Below, piece by piece: positions 27,832-37,146 of a stretch of 64,000 bases of DNA (position 1 is the stretch's first letter; every line of letters starts with the position of its first letter). The DNA is from Arthrobacter sp. SLBN-112 (GTDB lineage Bacteria > Actinomycetota > Actinomycetes > Actinomycetales > Micrococcaceae): positions 3,720,001 through 3,784,000 of the forward strand of contig NZ_VFMU01000001.1 of NCBI RefSeq assembly GCF_006715225.1, written 5' to 3'. The translations under genes were made by a program, and so were the position numbers. The notes beneath the pieces were generated by a model. The model did no database searches, had not been told where the DNA came from, and worked only from the letters and a program-made list of their open reading frames with translations.

Positions 27832-30800
27832 ATGTTCCGGCTGGCGCACCTTTCCCTGGCGAACCGGGCCCTGATCGCCCTGATCACCGTCTTCGCCTCG
27901 GTCTTCGGCGTGATCACCATGTCATCGCTGAAGCAGGAGCTCATTCCTTCCATTGAGTTCCCGCAGATCACGGTGCTCAGCTCCATGCCGGGTGCGTCAC
28001 CCGAAGTGGTGGACAAGCAGGTCAGCGGCCCGCTGGAGAAGGCGCTGAACGGCGTGGAGGGGCTGGAATCCACCTCCTCCACGTCCCGCACCGGCGTCTC
28101 CCAGATCACCATGGTGTTCACCTACGGGTCGAACCTGGACCGGGCCAGGAACCAGATTGACCGGGCCATCTCCAACGCCAAGCGGACCCTGCCCAGTGAC
28201 GTCCAGCCGCAGGCCATCGCGGGGAGCATCAGCGACTTCCCCATCGTTTTCCTCGCCGTCTCCTCGGACAAGCCGCTCAGCGAGCTGAACGCCGACCTGC
28301 AGCGCCTGAGCGTCCCCCGGCTGCAGAAGATCGACGGCGTCCGCAGCGCCGATGTCACAGGGGGCGCGTCCCAGCATATCGAGATCCTCCCGAAGCCCGA
28401 CGCCATGACGGCAGCGGGGACAAGTGTCACCTCCATCCGGGACGCCCTGTCCAACAACGGCGCGCTGGTCCCTGCGGGCACCCTGCAGGACCAGGGCAAG
28501 ACCCTGTCACTCCAGATCGGCAGCCCGGTGGACTCCCTGGACGCCATCAAGGCACTGCCGCTGGCAGGTGCCAAAAACGGTGCAACCATCGGTACTGTCG
28601 CGGATGTTTCGCTCAAGGATGATGAACGCACCTCGATCACCCGCACCAACGGCGCCGAGACGCTGGCTATCTCCGTGACCAAGAAACCCGAAGGCGACAC
28701 GGTGGGCATCTCGCACGCGGTGCGGGACTCCCTGAAGGACCTGGAATCCGAACTGGGATCCAACGCCAGGTTCACCCCTGTCTTCGACCAGGCACCGTTC
28801 ATCGAAAAGTCCATCAAGGACCTCACCACGGAAGGCCTGCTGGGGCTGGGGTTCGCCGTCGCCATTATCCTGCTCTTCCTGATGTCCGCCCGGTCCACGC
28901 TGGTCACGGCGGTATCCATTCCGCTGTCCCTGCTGATCACGTTCATCGGCCTGTCGGCCACCGGCTACTCACTGAATATCCTGACGCTCGGCGCGCTCAC
29001 CATCGCGATCGGGCGCGTGGTGGACGACTCCATCGTCGTCATCGAGAACATCAAGCGGCACCTGAGTTACGGCGAGGAAAAGTCGACGGCGATCCTCACC
29101 GCCATCCGGGAGGTAGCCGGCGCCATCACCGCCTCCACCCTGACCACGGTGGCCGTGTTCCTGCCGATCGCCTTCGTCGGCGAACTGGCCGGCGAACTCT
29201 TCCGGCCCTTCGCCTTGACGGTGACCATGGCACTGCTGGCATCGCTGCTGGTGTCCCTGACCATAGTCCCCGTGCTCGCCTACTGGTTCCTCAGGAACCC
29301 CAAGGGTTCGGCGGGCGCGGCGGCCGCCGGCTCCCCCGAGGCCCGGCGGATCGCCGATGAGGCGAAAGCGAAGGCCCACGACGCCGAACAGCGCAGCCGC
29401 CTGCAGCGCGGCTACCTGCCGATCCTCCGGTCCACCCAGAAACATCCGGTCATTACCCTCATGGCTGCGGTGCTGGTGCTGGGTGCCACCGGCGCCATGA
29501 CACCGCTGCTGGCCACGAACCTCCTGGGCAATTCTGGACAGAACAGCCTGACCGTGCGCCAGGTACTGCCGGCGGGCACCAGCCTGGCCGACACCAGCGC
29601 CGCGGCCATCCGCCTCGAAGAGGCGTTGCGCGGGATCGACGGCATCAAGGACGTCCAGGTGACCTCCGGCAACGCCCAGGCCGGTTTTGCCGCACTCACG
29701 TCGACCGGCTCCTCCAACTCCACTTTCACGGTGGTGACGGACGAAAAGGCCAACCAGGCACGCCTGCAGGAGACTGTGCGCGCGGAGCTTGCGAAGGTCC
29801 CCGACTCGGGCAAGGTATCCGTGGGCACCCAGCAGGGCGGCTTTGGCACCTCATCCACCGTAGACATCACGCTGAAGGCTGCTGACAGCGCCGACCTGCA
29901 GGCTGCCAGCGACACCATGGTGGCGGCCATGGCCGGCGTGCCCGGCACCAGTGAGGTGGCCAGCAACCTGGCCGCCAGCAACCCAGTGGTCCAGGTCCGG
30001 GTGGACAGGGCCAAAGCCGCCGCCGCGGGCCTGAACGAGGAACAGGTGGGCGGGGTGCTGGCATCCACCATCAGCCCCATCCCTGCCGGCACGGTACGGA
30101 TCGACACCAACGATTTCCCCGTCCGCATCGGCCAGGGCACCAAGTTCACCAGCATTGGCGCCGTCCGGAACATTCCGCTGCCGGCGGGAGGCCGGCCGGT
30201 GACGCTGGGAAGCATCGCTTCCGTGGAGCAGGTGGACGTCCCCGTCTCCATCACCGCCAGCAACGGTGAGCGCACCGCCAAGGTGTCCATCACGCCGTCG
30301 GGCTCCAACCTGGGCGCGGTGAACGCGGAAGTCCAAAAGCGCCTGGCCGATGTCCAGCTTCCGGCCGGCGTCACGGCGGAAATCGGCGGCGCCACCACGC
30401 AGCAGGCAGAATCGTTCCGGCAACTTGGCCTGGCGCTGCTGGCGGCCATCGCCATCGTCTACGTGATCATGGTGGCCACCTTCAAGTCCCTCATCCAGCC
30501 GCTGATCCTGCTGGTCTCGGTTCCCTTCGCGGCCACCGGCGCCGTGGCCCTGCTGCTGCTCACCGGAGTGCCCCTGGGCCTGCCGTCGCTCATCGGCATG
30601 CTGATGCTGGTGGGCATCGTGGTCACCAACGCCATCGTGCTGATCGACCTGATCAACCAGTACCGGCAGCCGCGTGACGGCCGGCCGGGCATGAACGTGG
30701 CGGACGCCATCACGAACGGTGCACGCCAGCGCCTCCGGCCCATCCTGATGACGGCACTTGCCACGGTCTTTGCCCTGACGCCCATGGCCCTGGGCCTCAC

Positions 30801-31062
30801 GGGCGGCGGCGGGTTCATCTCACAGCCGCTGGCCGTGGTGGTGATCGGCGGCCTGGTGTCCTCCACCGCGCTGACCTTGGTCCTGGTTCCGGTGCTGTAC
30901 CGCCTGGTGGAGGGGCGGCGCGAGAAGAAGGCGCTGCTGCGCGACCTCAAGGCCCGCCCGGAGTTTGGTCCTGCCGCGGACGTGGACGCGGAGTTCCGCG
31001 ACTGGACCACCGGCCAGGTTCCGAAGGTCAGCGGGCGGCGCGCCGCTCCCGGCGCCGAATAA
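27832..31062 (+). CDS. RND-family efflux transporter permease (AcrB/SwrC-like)
   Basis: 1076 aa polytopic proton-driven transporter. TM1 is at about 12-31 and two large extracytoplasmic loops split two six-TM halves. The proton-relay acidic pair is D398-D399 in GRVVDDSIVVIENIKRHL, and a second-half equivalent is GMLMLVGIVVTNAIVLIDLI. It resembles SwrC/YerP of Gram-positives, which export surfactin-like compounds. No membrane-fusion partner or regulator is adjacent. Substrate unknown. ATG with AGGAG 8 nt upstream. C-terminal tail about 60 residues, charged. Confidence 0.93.
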   Translation: MFRLAHLSLANRALIALITVFASVFGVITMSSLKQELIPSIEFPQITVLSSMPGASPEVVDKQVSGPLEKALNGVEGLESTSSTSRTGVSQITMVFTYGSNLDRARNQIDRAISNAKRTLPSDVQPQAIAGSISDFPIVFLAVSSDKPLSELNADLQRLSVPRLQKIDGVRSADVTGGASQHIEILPKPDAMTAAGTSVTSIRDALSNNGALVPAGTLQDQGKTLSLQIGSPVDSLDAIKALPLAGAKNGATIGTVADVSLKDDERTSITRTNGAETLAISVTKKPEGDTVGISHAVRDSLKDLESELGSNARFTPVFDQAPFIEKSIKDLTTEGLLGLGFAVAIILLFLMSARSTLVTAVSIPLSLLITFIGLSATGYSLNILTLGALTIAIGRVVDDSIVVIENIKRHLSYGEEKSTAILTAIREVAGAITASTLTTVAVFLPIAFVGELAGELFRPFALTVTMALLASLLVSLTIVPVLAYWFLRNPKGSAGAAAAGSPEARRIADEAKAKAHDAEQRSRLQRGYLPILRSTQKHPVITLMAAVLVLGATGAMTPLLATNLLGNSGQNSLTVRQVLPAGTSLADTSAAAIRLEEALRGIDGIKDVQVTSGNAQAGFAALTSTGSSNSTFTVVTDEKANQARLQETVRAELAKVPDSGKVSVGTQQGGFGTSSTVDITLKAADSADLQAASDTMVAAMAGVPGTSEVASNLAASNPVVQVRVDRAKAAAAGLNEEQVGGVLASTISPIPAGTVRIDTNDFPVRIGQGTKFTSIGAVRNIPLPAGGRPVTLGSIASVEQVDVPVSITASNGERTAKVSITPSGSNLGAVNAEVQKRLADVQLPAGVTAEIGGATTQQAESFRQLGLALLAAIAIVYVIMVATFKSLIQPLILLVSVPFAATGAVALLLLTGVPLGLPSLIGMLMLVGIVVTNAIVLIDLINQYRQPRDGRPGMNVADAITNGARQRLRPILMTALATVFALTPMALGLTGGGGFISQPLAVVVIGGLVSSTALTLVLVPVLYRLVEGRREKKALLRDLKARPEFGPAADVDAEFRDWTTGQVPKVSGRRAAPGAE

Positions 31063-31103
31063 AACAGCGGAATATTTTCAGCCGTACTGCGTTGTATCCG
31101 GCG

Positions 31104-31123
31104 ATAGATGCAAATGCATCTAT
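31104..31123. promoter_or_regulatory. Palindromic operator of the LLM-marR operon
   Basis: ATAGATGCA-AA-TGCATCTAT: perfect 9-bp arms with a 2-nt centre. It overlaps the expected -35 position of a promoter whose -10 is TATACT (31131-31136). Binding here would block RNA polymerase. The MarR protein encoded two genes downstream is the obvious candidate. Confidence 0.7.
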
Positions 31124-31130
31124 ATTGGCC

Positions 31131-31136
31131 TATACT
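31131..31136 (+). promoter_or_regulatory. -10 element of the LLM-marR operon
   Basis: TATACT, 31 bp before the LLM start codon. The palindromic operator covers the region 8-27 bp upstream of it. Confidence 0.55.
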
Positions 31137-31167
31137 GGAGCCAAGCCCAGCAACGGAAAGGCACGCC

Positions 31168-32277
31168 ATGCAGATCGGTGTTTTCAGCGTCAGCGACATC
31201 ACCACGGACCCCACCACGGGCCGCACCCCCACCGAGCACGAGCGCATCAAGGCCTCGGTGGCCATCGCCAAAAAGGTCGAGGAAATCGGTATGGATGTCT
31301 ACGCCCTGGGCGAGCACCACAACCGGCCCTTCTTCTCCTCCTCCCCCACCACCACCCTCGCGTACATTGCGGCCCAGACCGAACGGATCATCCTCTCCAC
31401 GGCCACCACGCTGATCACCACCAATGACCCGGTGAAGATCGCCGAGGACTTCGCCATGCTCCAGCACCTCTCCGACGGGCGCGTGGACCTGGTCCTGGGC
31501 CGCGGCAACACCGCCCCGGTGTACCCGTGGTTCGGGAAGAACATCCAGGACGGCGTGGAGCTGGCCATCGAGAACTACAGCCTCCTGCGCAAGCTGTGGG
31601 ATGAGGACACCGTCAACTGGTCCGGCAAGTTCCGCACCCCGCTGCAGAACTTCACCTCCACACCCCGCCCGCTCGACGGCGTGGCTCCCTTCGTGTGGCA
31701 CGGCTCCATCCGCACCCCGCAGATCGCCGAGGTGGCCGCGTACTTTGGTGACGGCTTCTTCGCCAACAACATCTTCTGGCCCAAAGAGCACTACCAGCAG
31801 CTGATCGGCCTCTACCGCGAGCGGTACGAACACTACGGCCACGGCAAGGCGGACCAGGCAATCGTTGGACTCGGCGGCCAGTTCTTCATGCGGAAGAACT
31901 CCCAGGACGCAGTGAACGAGTTCCGCCCGTACTTCGACAACGCCCCCGTGTACGGCCACGGACCGTCCCTGGAGGACTTCACCTCCCAGACCCCGCTGAC
32001 TGTGGGCAGCCCGCAGGAAATCATCGAAAAGACCCTGACGTTCCGTGAGCACTTCGGCGACTATCAGCGCCAACTGTTCCTGATCGACCATGCCGGGCTG
32101 CCGCTGAAGACCGTCCTGGAGCAGCTGGACCTGTTCGGCGAGGAGGTCCTGCCTGTCCTCCGCAGCGAGTACGCGGCCCTCAAGCCGGCCCACATCCCCG
32201 AACCGCCCACCCATGCCGGCCGCGTGGCCGCCCTGCTCGCATCGCAGGACGCCGACAAATCCGCTGCGGAGGCGTGA
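31168..32277 (+). CDS. LLM-class flavin-dependent oxidoreductase
   Basis: 369 aa luciferase-like (beta/alpha)8 flavoprotein that uses reduced FMN or F420. Typical segments are MDVYALGEHHNRPF, DPVKIAEDFAMLQHLSDGRVDLVLGRG and the C-terminal DYQRQLFLIDHAGLPLKTVLEQLDLFGEEVLPVL. The substrate cannot be inferred. I chose the ATG at 31168 (GGAAAGG upstream) because the frame's earlier ATG lies inside the palindromic operator. It overlaps the downstream marR by 1 nt (TGATG), so the two form one unit. Confidence 0.93.
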   Translation: MQIGVFSVSDITTDPTTGRTPTEHERIKASVAIAKKVEEIGMDVYALGEHHNRPFFSSSPTTTLAYIAAQTERIILSTATTLITTNDPVKIAEDFAMLQHLSDGRVDLVLGRGNTAPVYPWFGKNIQDGVELAIENYSLLRKLWDEDTVNWSGKFRTPLQNFTSTPRPLDGVAPFVWHGSIRTPQIAEVAAYFGDGFFANNIFWPKEHYQQLIGLYRERYEHYGHGKADQAIVGLGGQFFMRKNSQDAVNEFRPYFDNAPVYGHGPSLEDFTSQTPLTVGSPQEIIEKTLTFREHFGDYQRQLFLIDHAGLPLKTVLEQLDLFGEEVLPVLRSEYAALKPAHIPEPPTHAGRVAALLASQDADKSAAEA

Positions 32278-32744
32278 TGGCTGCGGGAGGATCGGAATCG
32301 CCGGTGCGGCTGGCCGCCGAAACATGGGAGTCACTGTTCCGGGCCCAGGTTGCCGTAATGCGAAGGCTGCAGTCCGGGCGGGCGTTCCGGAAGCTGGCGG
32401 TGAATGAATACGACGTCCTGTTCACGCTCTCCCGGTGCCCGTCCGGCTGGCTGCGGCTCAACGAGCTCAACGACAATGTGCTGTTGAGCCAGTCCAGCCT
32501 GAGCAGGCTGGTCGAGCGGCTCGAAAAGCGCGGGCTCGTTGCCCGGATGCCGGCCCCCGAGGACGGCCGCGGCATCCTGCTGAAGCTGACTGACGAGGGA
32601 CGGGAGCTGCAGAAGGAGATCGGCCGCGAGCACGTCCGGGACATCTCTGCGCTGGTGGGTCCTGCGCTGACGGCCGCGGAGCAGAAGGAACTGATGCGGC
32701 TCACGGACAAGCTGCGGAGCTCGCTGGGTCCCCTTCCCAAGTAG
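32277..32744 (+). CDS. MarR-family transcriptional regulator
   Basis: 155 aa winged-helix regulator. HTH segment LNELNDNVLLSQSSLSRLVERLEKRG (about 62-87) and wing VARMPAPEDGRGILLKLTDEG. The ATG at 32277 shares its A with the LLM stop codon; GGAGG lies 4 nt upstream, and a GTG one codon earlier is too close to it. It probably represses its own operon by binding the palindrome at 31104-31123. Effector unknown, perhaps a substrate of the partner oxidoreductase. Confidence 0.92.
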   Translation: MAAGGSESPVRLAAETWESLFRAQVAVMRRLQSGRAFRKLAVNEYDVLFTLSRCPSGWLRLNELNDNVLLSQSSLSRLVERLEKRGLVARMPAPEDGRGILLKLTDEGRELQKEIGREHVRDISALVGPALTAAEQKELMRLTDKLRSSLGPLPK

Positions 32745-32819
32745 CAGGCGGCTGCCCGGCACGGGGAGAGAGCCAGACCCTTAGAGCCGGCCGGCGGAAG
32801 AGCCAGCCGGGCCGGGAAG

Positions 32820-33626
32820 TCAGCCCAGCGCCACCAGCCGGGCGGGATCCTCGACCGGGAGGTCCCCGTTGACCACGGCGGTGACGCGCAGCTGGTTCAG
32901 CACCAGGCTCCCGCCCACTGTGGACAGGAAGGCCGTGTCTGAGGAGTCCCGCCCGGCGGTGATGCGCAGCATCGACTCCCGGGGAGCAAGCCCGGTGGGG
33001 TCGATGATATGCCAGGCTCCCTGCACGTAGGCTTCGACCACGGCATGAAAATCCATGGGGCTCAGGCCCGGTGCGTACACAGCCGCCAGCCGGGCCGGGA
33101 TGTCCTTGGAGCGGAGCAGGGCGATGGCCAGGTGCGCAAAGTCCCGGCAGACGCCGCGCCTGCTGAGGAGGGTCTCCACCGCGCCGTCCGTGCCGCGGGA
33201 GGAGCCGCTGATATACCGCAGCTCGCCGTTCACCCAGTTGCGGACGGCCTGCACCAGGTCCGCCCCCTTGACCCCTTCGAACTCGGCGTAGGCCGTAGGC
33301 AGGAGCCGGTCCGACTCTGCGTAGCGGCTGGGACGGACGTAGCGGATGCGGTCGGCCAGGGTGGCGTCTTCGGGGACAGCGCGGCCGGCCACCGTTGCCG
33401 TGTATTCCACGGCGACGTCGGTGGGTTCGGCGAACTCCATGTAGTGGAACCGGCCGCCGTGGTGGTCCGAAACCTCGGTCAGTGGAACCTCTGCCCCGCC
33501 GGCCGTGACGGAGAGGGCTTCCTCAAAGGATGAGTAGCCGCTGTTCCTTGCCACGGCAATGGCCATGGCCACCTTGGTGTTGGCGATGGTCCTGAAGGCC
33601 AGGCGTGCGGAAACAGAGCGTTCCAT
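32820..33626 (-). CDS. Transglutaminase-like domain protein
   Basis: 268 aa. An N-terminal beta-rich bacterial-transglutaminase domain (about 1-95) precedes a transglutaminase-like cysteine-peptidase core with the catalytic triad C160 (RRGVCRDFAH), H194 (MDFHAVVEAY) and D209 (HIIDPTG). No signal peptide, so it is probably cytoplasmic. Proteins of this type are often peptidases of unknown substrate. The ATG at 33626 has GGAGA just upstream; the extra 16 codons before it look non-coding. The next minus-strand gene upstream starts about 900 bp away. Confidence 0.9.
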   Translation of the reverse strand: MERSVSARLAFRTIANTKVAMAIAVARNSGYSSFEEALSVTAGGAEVPLTEVSDHHGGRFHYMEFAEPTDVAVEYTATVAGRAVPEDATLADRIRYVRPSRYAESDRLLPTAYAEFEGVKGADLVQAVRNWVNGELRYISGSSRGTDGAVETLLSRRGVCRDFAHLAIALLRSKDIPARLAAVYAPGLSPMDFHAVVEAYVQGAWHIIDPTGLAPRESMLRITAGRDSSDTAFLSTVGGSLVLNQLRVTAVVNGDLPVEDPARLVALG

Positions 33627-33695
33627 GTCTCTCCGGGGGTGTTGGGGGCGGAAGGCAAGTCGACCGCACCGCACTTGTGAGTGCCGGCAGCGGGA

Positions 33696-34523
33696 CTAGT
33701 TTTTGACCTTCAGCGACATTAGCATCCGCTGCACGTTGGCGAAGTCAGGACTTTCGTTGACGTACTGCGCAGCCTGGCCAAGGGTGTCGAAGGCCTTCGC
33801 CGGCGCCACTTTCTCATCCGGGGCATAGGCCTTGAGGTCCACCAGGTCCCCGAACGAGTAGTCCCCCTTGCCGGCCGGACCCCGCACCACATTGCGCAGC
33901 CCGCACGCCTGCCCGTCCGTTCCACCCACCAGGTTGGTGATCCCGTACGAACCGAAGTAGCGGTAGCCCTGGATCACCCGGTAGACCATGCGCGGCGGGA
34001 TGGTCCCCTCCCCGCCCTGGGCGGAAAGCTCAACGGGTACGCTGCTGATCACCGTGTAGGGGTGCCGGGCGTTTTCCGGGCAATCAGGGGACGACGGCGG
34101 CAGTCCGGTGCGGAGCGCGGCAACAAAAGTTCCGTCGGGCTTCTTCACTTCCACCTTCAGTCCGCCGGGAAGCACGCCGTCCTCCGGCGCCACGGACTGG
34201 GCGATCCAGTCCGCCGGCAGGTCGAAGCTGACGGTTTTTGCGGGGTCGGAGAACGTCTTCCAGGAAGCCGCGGTGGCAACACCCCGGGGTTCCCCGGAGG
34301 GTGCGGAGGCGGAGGCCTGGACACTGCCGGAAGTATCGGGCGAGGCCGATGCCGTGCCCGACGTTGGGCCGGGCGCGGCAGATCCGGAGGTTGCCGCCGC
34401 CGATGGTGCGGGTTGCGCCGTCCATCCCGGGCCGGCCGGGGATCCCGAGCACCCGGCCAGCAGGAACACTGCCGCCGCCAGGGAAGTCCGGGAAAGGGCG
34501 GTCACTGCTGCCTTGCCTGTCAT
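33696..34523 (-). CDS. Putative lipoprotein, unknown function
   Basis: 275 aa. Signal peptide with lipobox LAGC (C25), a Ser/Ala/Pro/Thr-rich linker (about 26-85), then a compact domain of about 190 residues with segments WKTFSDPAKTVSFDLPADWIA and GGLKVEVKKPDGTFVAALRTG. I recognise no named family, although the start of the domain resembles export/sorting proteins with a PsbP-like or LpqN-like fold. ATG at 34523. TAGGCT ends 7 nt before it with no Shine-Dalgarno, so it is probably leaderless. Divergent from the DUF1684 gene. Confidence 0.8.
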   Translation of the reverse strand: MTGKAAVTALSRTSLAAAVFLLAGCSGSPAGPGWTAQPAPSAAATSGSAAPGPTSGTASASPDTSGSVQASASAPSGEPRGVATAASWKTFSDPAKTVSFDLPADWIAQSVAPEDGVLPGGLKVEVKKPDGTFVAALRTGLPPSSPDCPENARHPYTVISSVPVELSAQGGEGTIPPRMVYRVIQGYRYFGSYGITNLVGGTDGQACGLRNVVRGPAGKGDYSFGDLVDLKAYAPDEKVAPAKAFDTLGQAAQYVNESPDFANVQRMLMSLKVKN

Positions 34524-34717
34524 GGAAGCCAGCCTAGTGGCGCCACGGCTGCTGCCCGGGCTGCCGCAATGGTGTTTCATGCGCGCCGGAACGGGTGTTT
34601 CCTGCGCCTGCCGCGACGGCCCCCTCCCGGCCCTCCACCGTCCCTGACGGTGGGCACCCAGCCCGGCGTGTCGGCGTCGGGCACTTACCACCCCGGCCTG
34701 GGACTAGGCTGGACGTT

Positions 34718-35380
34718 ATGGCGGAAGAGCAGCACGGCGCAGCCGAAGACAACCCGGCGGATATCTCCGCCCTGGACATCGCCGACTGGCGGCTGAGGAC
34801 CTTTGCGCTCTATGACAACGTCCGCCGGTTCGCGGTGGAGAGCCCGTCGGAGGCGCACTCGTACTGGCGCCACCAGCGTGACCTGATGTTCGGCACCCAC
34901 CCGGCGTCCGCGCTCACCGCCACGGACAAGGCGCGCTTCTCGGGGCTGAAGACTGCCGATTACGATCCCATCTACCGGTTCCACGTCCCCCTGACGAAAG
35001 AGGGCGCCGGCCGGGAGATGAACGTCGAAACCGCCACCGACGGGGTGGTCCACTTTGTCCGGCTGGGGACGTTCGACCTGCCGGAAATGGGCCAACTCGG
35101 GGTATGGAAACTGCACGGGTATGGCGGTGGCATCTTCGTTCCGTTCCGCGATGCCACGGCCGGACAGCCCGGCGGAACCTATGGGGCCGGCCGCTACCTG
35201 CTGGACACCATCAAGGGCGCCTTCCACGGCGTCAACGGCACGGGCCCCGGTGCCACGTTCGTCCTGGATTTCAATTTTGCCTACAACCCGTCCTGCGCCT
35301 ACAACGAGGCCTGGGCCTGCCCGCTGCCCGGGCCCTCCAATCGGCTGGCAGTGGAAATCCCCGTGGGCGAGCTGTACTGA
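34718..35380 (+). CDS. DUF1684 domain protein
   Basis: 220 aa soluble protein. The C-terminal block FNFAYNPSCAYNEAWACPLPG with PSNRLAVEIPVGE is the hallmark of DUF1684, a conserved family without assigned function. The segments YWRHQRDLMFGTHPASAL and GVWKLHGYGGGIFVPFRDATAG are also typical. ATG at 34718. TAGGCT ends 7 nt upstream and no Shine-Dalgarno is present, predicting a leaderless mRNA; the frame's earlier starts are upstream of that promoter. Confidence 0.88.
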   Translation: MAEEQHGAAEDNPADISALDIADWRLRTFALYDNVRRFAVESPSEAHSYWRHQRDLMFGTHPASALTATDKARFSGLKTADYDPIYRFHVPLTKEGAGREMNVETATDGVVHFVRLGTFDLPEMGQLGVWKLHGYGGGIFVPFRDATAGQPGGTYGAGRYLLDTIKGAFHGVNGTGPGATFVLDFNFAYNPSCAYNEAWACPLPGPSNRLAVEIPVGELY

Positions 35381-35466
35381 CGCATGGCGGTCCGTCCCGG
35401 GCGCTTTGCCCGCATCCCCTTCCTCCTGCCTGCCCACGGCACTGAACGTGCAGCCGGGGCCGCCGG

Positions 35467-35955
35467 ATGACGGAGCAACCGTCCGCAGCCGCTGTGCAGG
35501 AAATTACCCCCCGGCGCCTTCCGGCCACCCGGCACTACCGGGGGATCCTGCGCTTTCCGGTCATCCGGCAGTTGATCCGCTTCTCCGGTGTTGGCGTCAT
35601 CTGCACCGCGGCATCGCTTGGCCTCTACGCGCTGCTGCGGCCGTGGCTCGGCGCCCAGCTGGCCAACGCGGTGGCGCTGGTCCTCACGTCCCTGCTGAAC
35701 ACGGCGTTGAACCGGCGGCTGACCTTCAAGATCGCCGGGCAGCAGCGCCGTACCCGTGACCACTTCAACGGCCTGGTGGTGATTGCCGTGGCGCTGGTGA
35801 TCACCGGCAGCAGCCTGGGCGTGCTGCATTGGCTCAATCCGGATGCCACCGTGGGGGATGAACTGCTGGCCACCACGTTGTCCGGCTTCCTGGCCACGGC
35901 GGTGCGCTTCAGCATGCTGCGGCACTGGATTTTCCGCCGCGCGCGCCACCGCTGA
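35467..35955 (+). CDS. GtrA-family membrane protein
   Basis: 162 aa with four predicted TM helices (about 38-56, 62-84, 97-117, 128-148). GtrA proteins act in translocation of lipid-linked sugars or in wall polysaccharide decoration. The pattern IRFSGVGVICTAASLGLYALL with LLNTALNRRLTF is typical. No glycosyltransferase is adjacent, so its pathway here is open. It starts 86 bp after the DUF1684 gene. Convergent with nadS, 17 bp between stops. Confidence 0.88.
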   Translation: MTEQPSAAAVQEITPRRLPATRHYRGILRFPVIRQLIRFSGVGVICTAASLGLYALLRPWLGAQLANAVALVLTSLLNTALNRRLTFKIAGQQRRTRDHFNGLVVIAVALVITGSSLGVLHWLNPDATVGDELLATTLSGFLATAVRFSMLRHWIFRRARHR

Positions 35956-35972
35956 CCCGGCTGCCCGATCCG

Positions 35973-37139
35973 TTACCGGGCCTGGCCTGCGCCGAGGTTC
36001 CTGACGCTGGCGACGGCGGACCTTACCGCGTCCGCAGCCAGGTCCAGGTCCTCCCGGGTCACTGACGCGTCGAAACTGAACCGGACGGCGGTCTGCGCCA
36101 CTTCGGCGGAAATTCCCAGCGCGGTGAGCACGGGCGACGGCGCATCCGAGCCGGCAGCGCAGGCGGAACCGCTGGAGCAGACCACACCCTGCCGTTCCAG
36201 CTCCAGGAGCAGGGACTCGCCGCTGGTTCCGGGGAAGCAAAAGGACGCAACGGACGGCAGCCGTTCGGTGGGGTGGCCGGTCAGGGCGGCGTCCGGCACC
36301 GCGGCCATCACTGCACCGATGAACCCGTCCCGCAGGGCGGCCACCCTTGCCTGCTGCTCCGGCTGCCGGTCCCTGGCCAGCGTGAGGGCGGTGGCCAGGC
36401 CCACCGCGCCGGCCACGTTTTCCGTTCCCGAGCGCCGGCCGCGTTCCTGGCCGCCGCCGTGGATGACCGGTTCCAGCCGGGTGCGGCTGCGGACGAAAAG
36501 CATGCCGCAGCCTTTGGGTGCGCCCAGCTTGTGCCCGGAGATGCTCATGGCATCAACGCCCAGGGCCTTGGTATCCAGCGGCAGCCAGCCGGCGGCCTGG
36601 ACGGCGTCGGTATGGAACGGGATTCCGTGGCGGTGGGCCAGTTCCGCGAGCGCGGCGATGGGCTGGATGGTGCCCACCTCGTTGTTGGCGTACATGATGC
36701 TGACCAGCGCGGTCTCCGGACGCAGCATGCCGGCCAGGGCACCGGGCGTCACCCGGCCGGTGGCATCCACCGGCACCACATCCACCACAAAGCCGTGGAA
36801 GCGCTCGAGGTAGCGCGCGGATTCCTCCACGGCAGGGTGTTCGACGGCGCTGATTAACACCCGGTTCAACTCCGGGTTGGCGGCCTGCCGGGCCAGGGCA
36901 ATGCCTTTGACGGCCAGGTTGTCCGCTTCCGTTCCTCCGGAGGTGAACACCACCTCGCCCTGCCGGCAGCCGAGGACACCGGCAACCGCAGCCCGCGCCC
37001 CCGCGAGCGCCGCGGCTGCCGCCTCACCGAGGGTGTGGTGGCTGGAAGGGTTCCCGAATGCGCCGGTGAGGAAGGGCCACATGGCGTCCAGCACTTCACG
37101 GCGGACGGCGGTGGTAGCAGCTGCGTCAAGGAAGATCAC
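35973..37139 (-). CDS. nadS: Cysteine desulfurase of the NAD operon
   Basis: 388 aa PLP enzyme of the NifS/IscS class. PLP lysine K204 (SGHKLGAPKG) and active-site Cys C327 in SSGSACAAG. As last gene of nrtR-nadA-nadB-nadC-nadS it most likely supplies sulfur for the Fe-S cluster of NadA, as shown for NifS in B. subtilis and proposed for NadS in Corynebacterium. GTG start 7 bp after nadC. It is the only desulfurase in the window; a separate Suf system would be expected elsewhere. Confidence 0.9.
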   Translation of the reverse strand: MIFLDAAATTAVRREVLDAMWPFLTGAFGNPSSHHTLGEAAAAALAGARAAVAGVLGCRQGEVVFTSGGTEADNLAVKGIALARQAANPELNRVLISAVEHPAVEESARYLERFHGFVVDVVPVDATGRVTPGALAGMLRPETALVSIMYANNEVGTIQPIAALAELAHRHGIPFHTDAVQAAGWLPLDTKALGVDAMSISGHKLGAPKGCGMLFVRSRTRLEPVIHGGGQERGRRSGTENVAGAVGLATALTLARDRQPEQQARVAALRDGFIGAVMAAVPDAALTGHPTERLPSVASFCFPGTSGESLLLELERQGVVCSSGSACAAGSDAPSPVLTALGISAEVAQTAVRFSFDASVTREDLDLAADAVRSAVASVRNLGAGQAR

Positions 37140-37146
37140 GGCAGGA

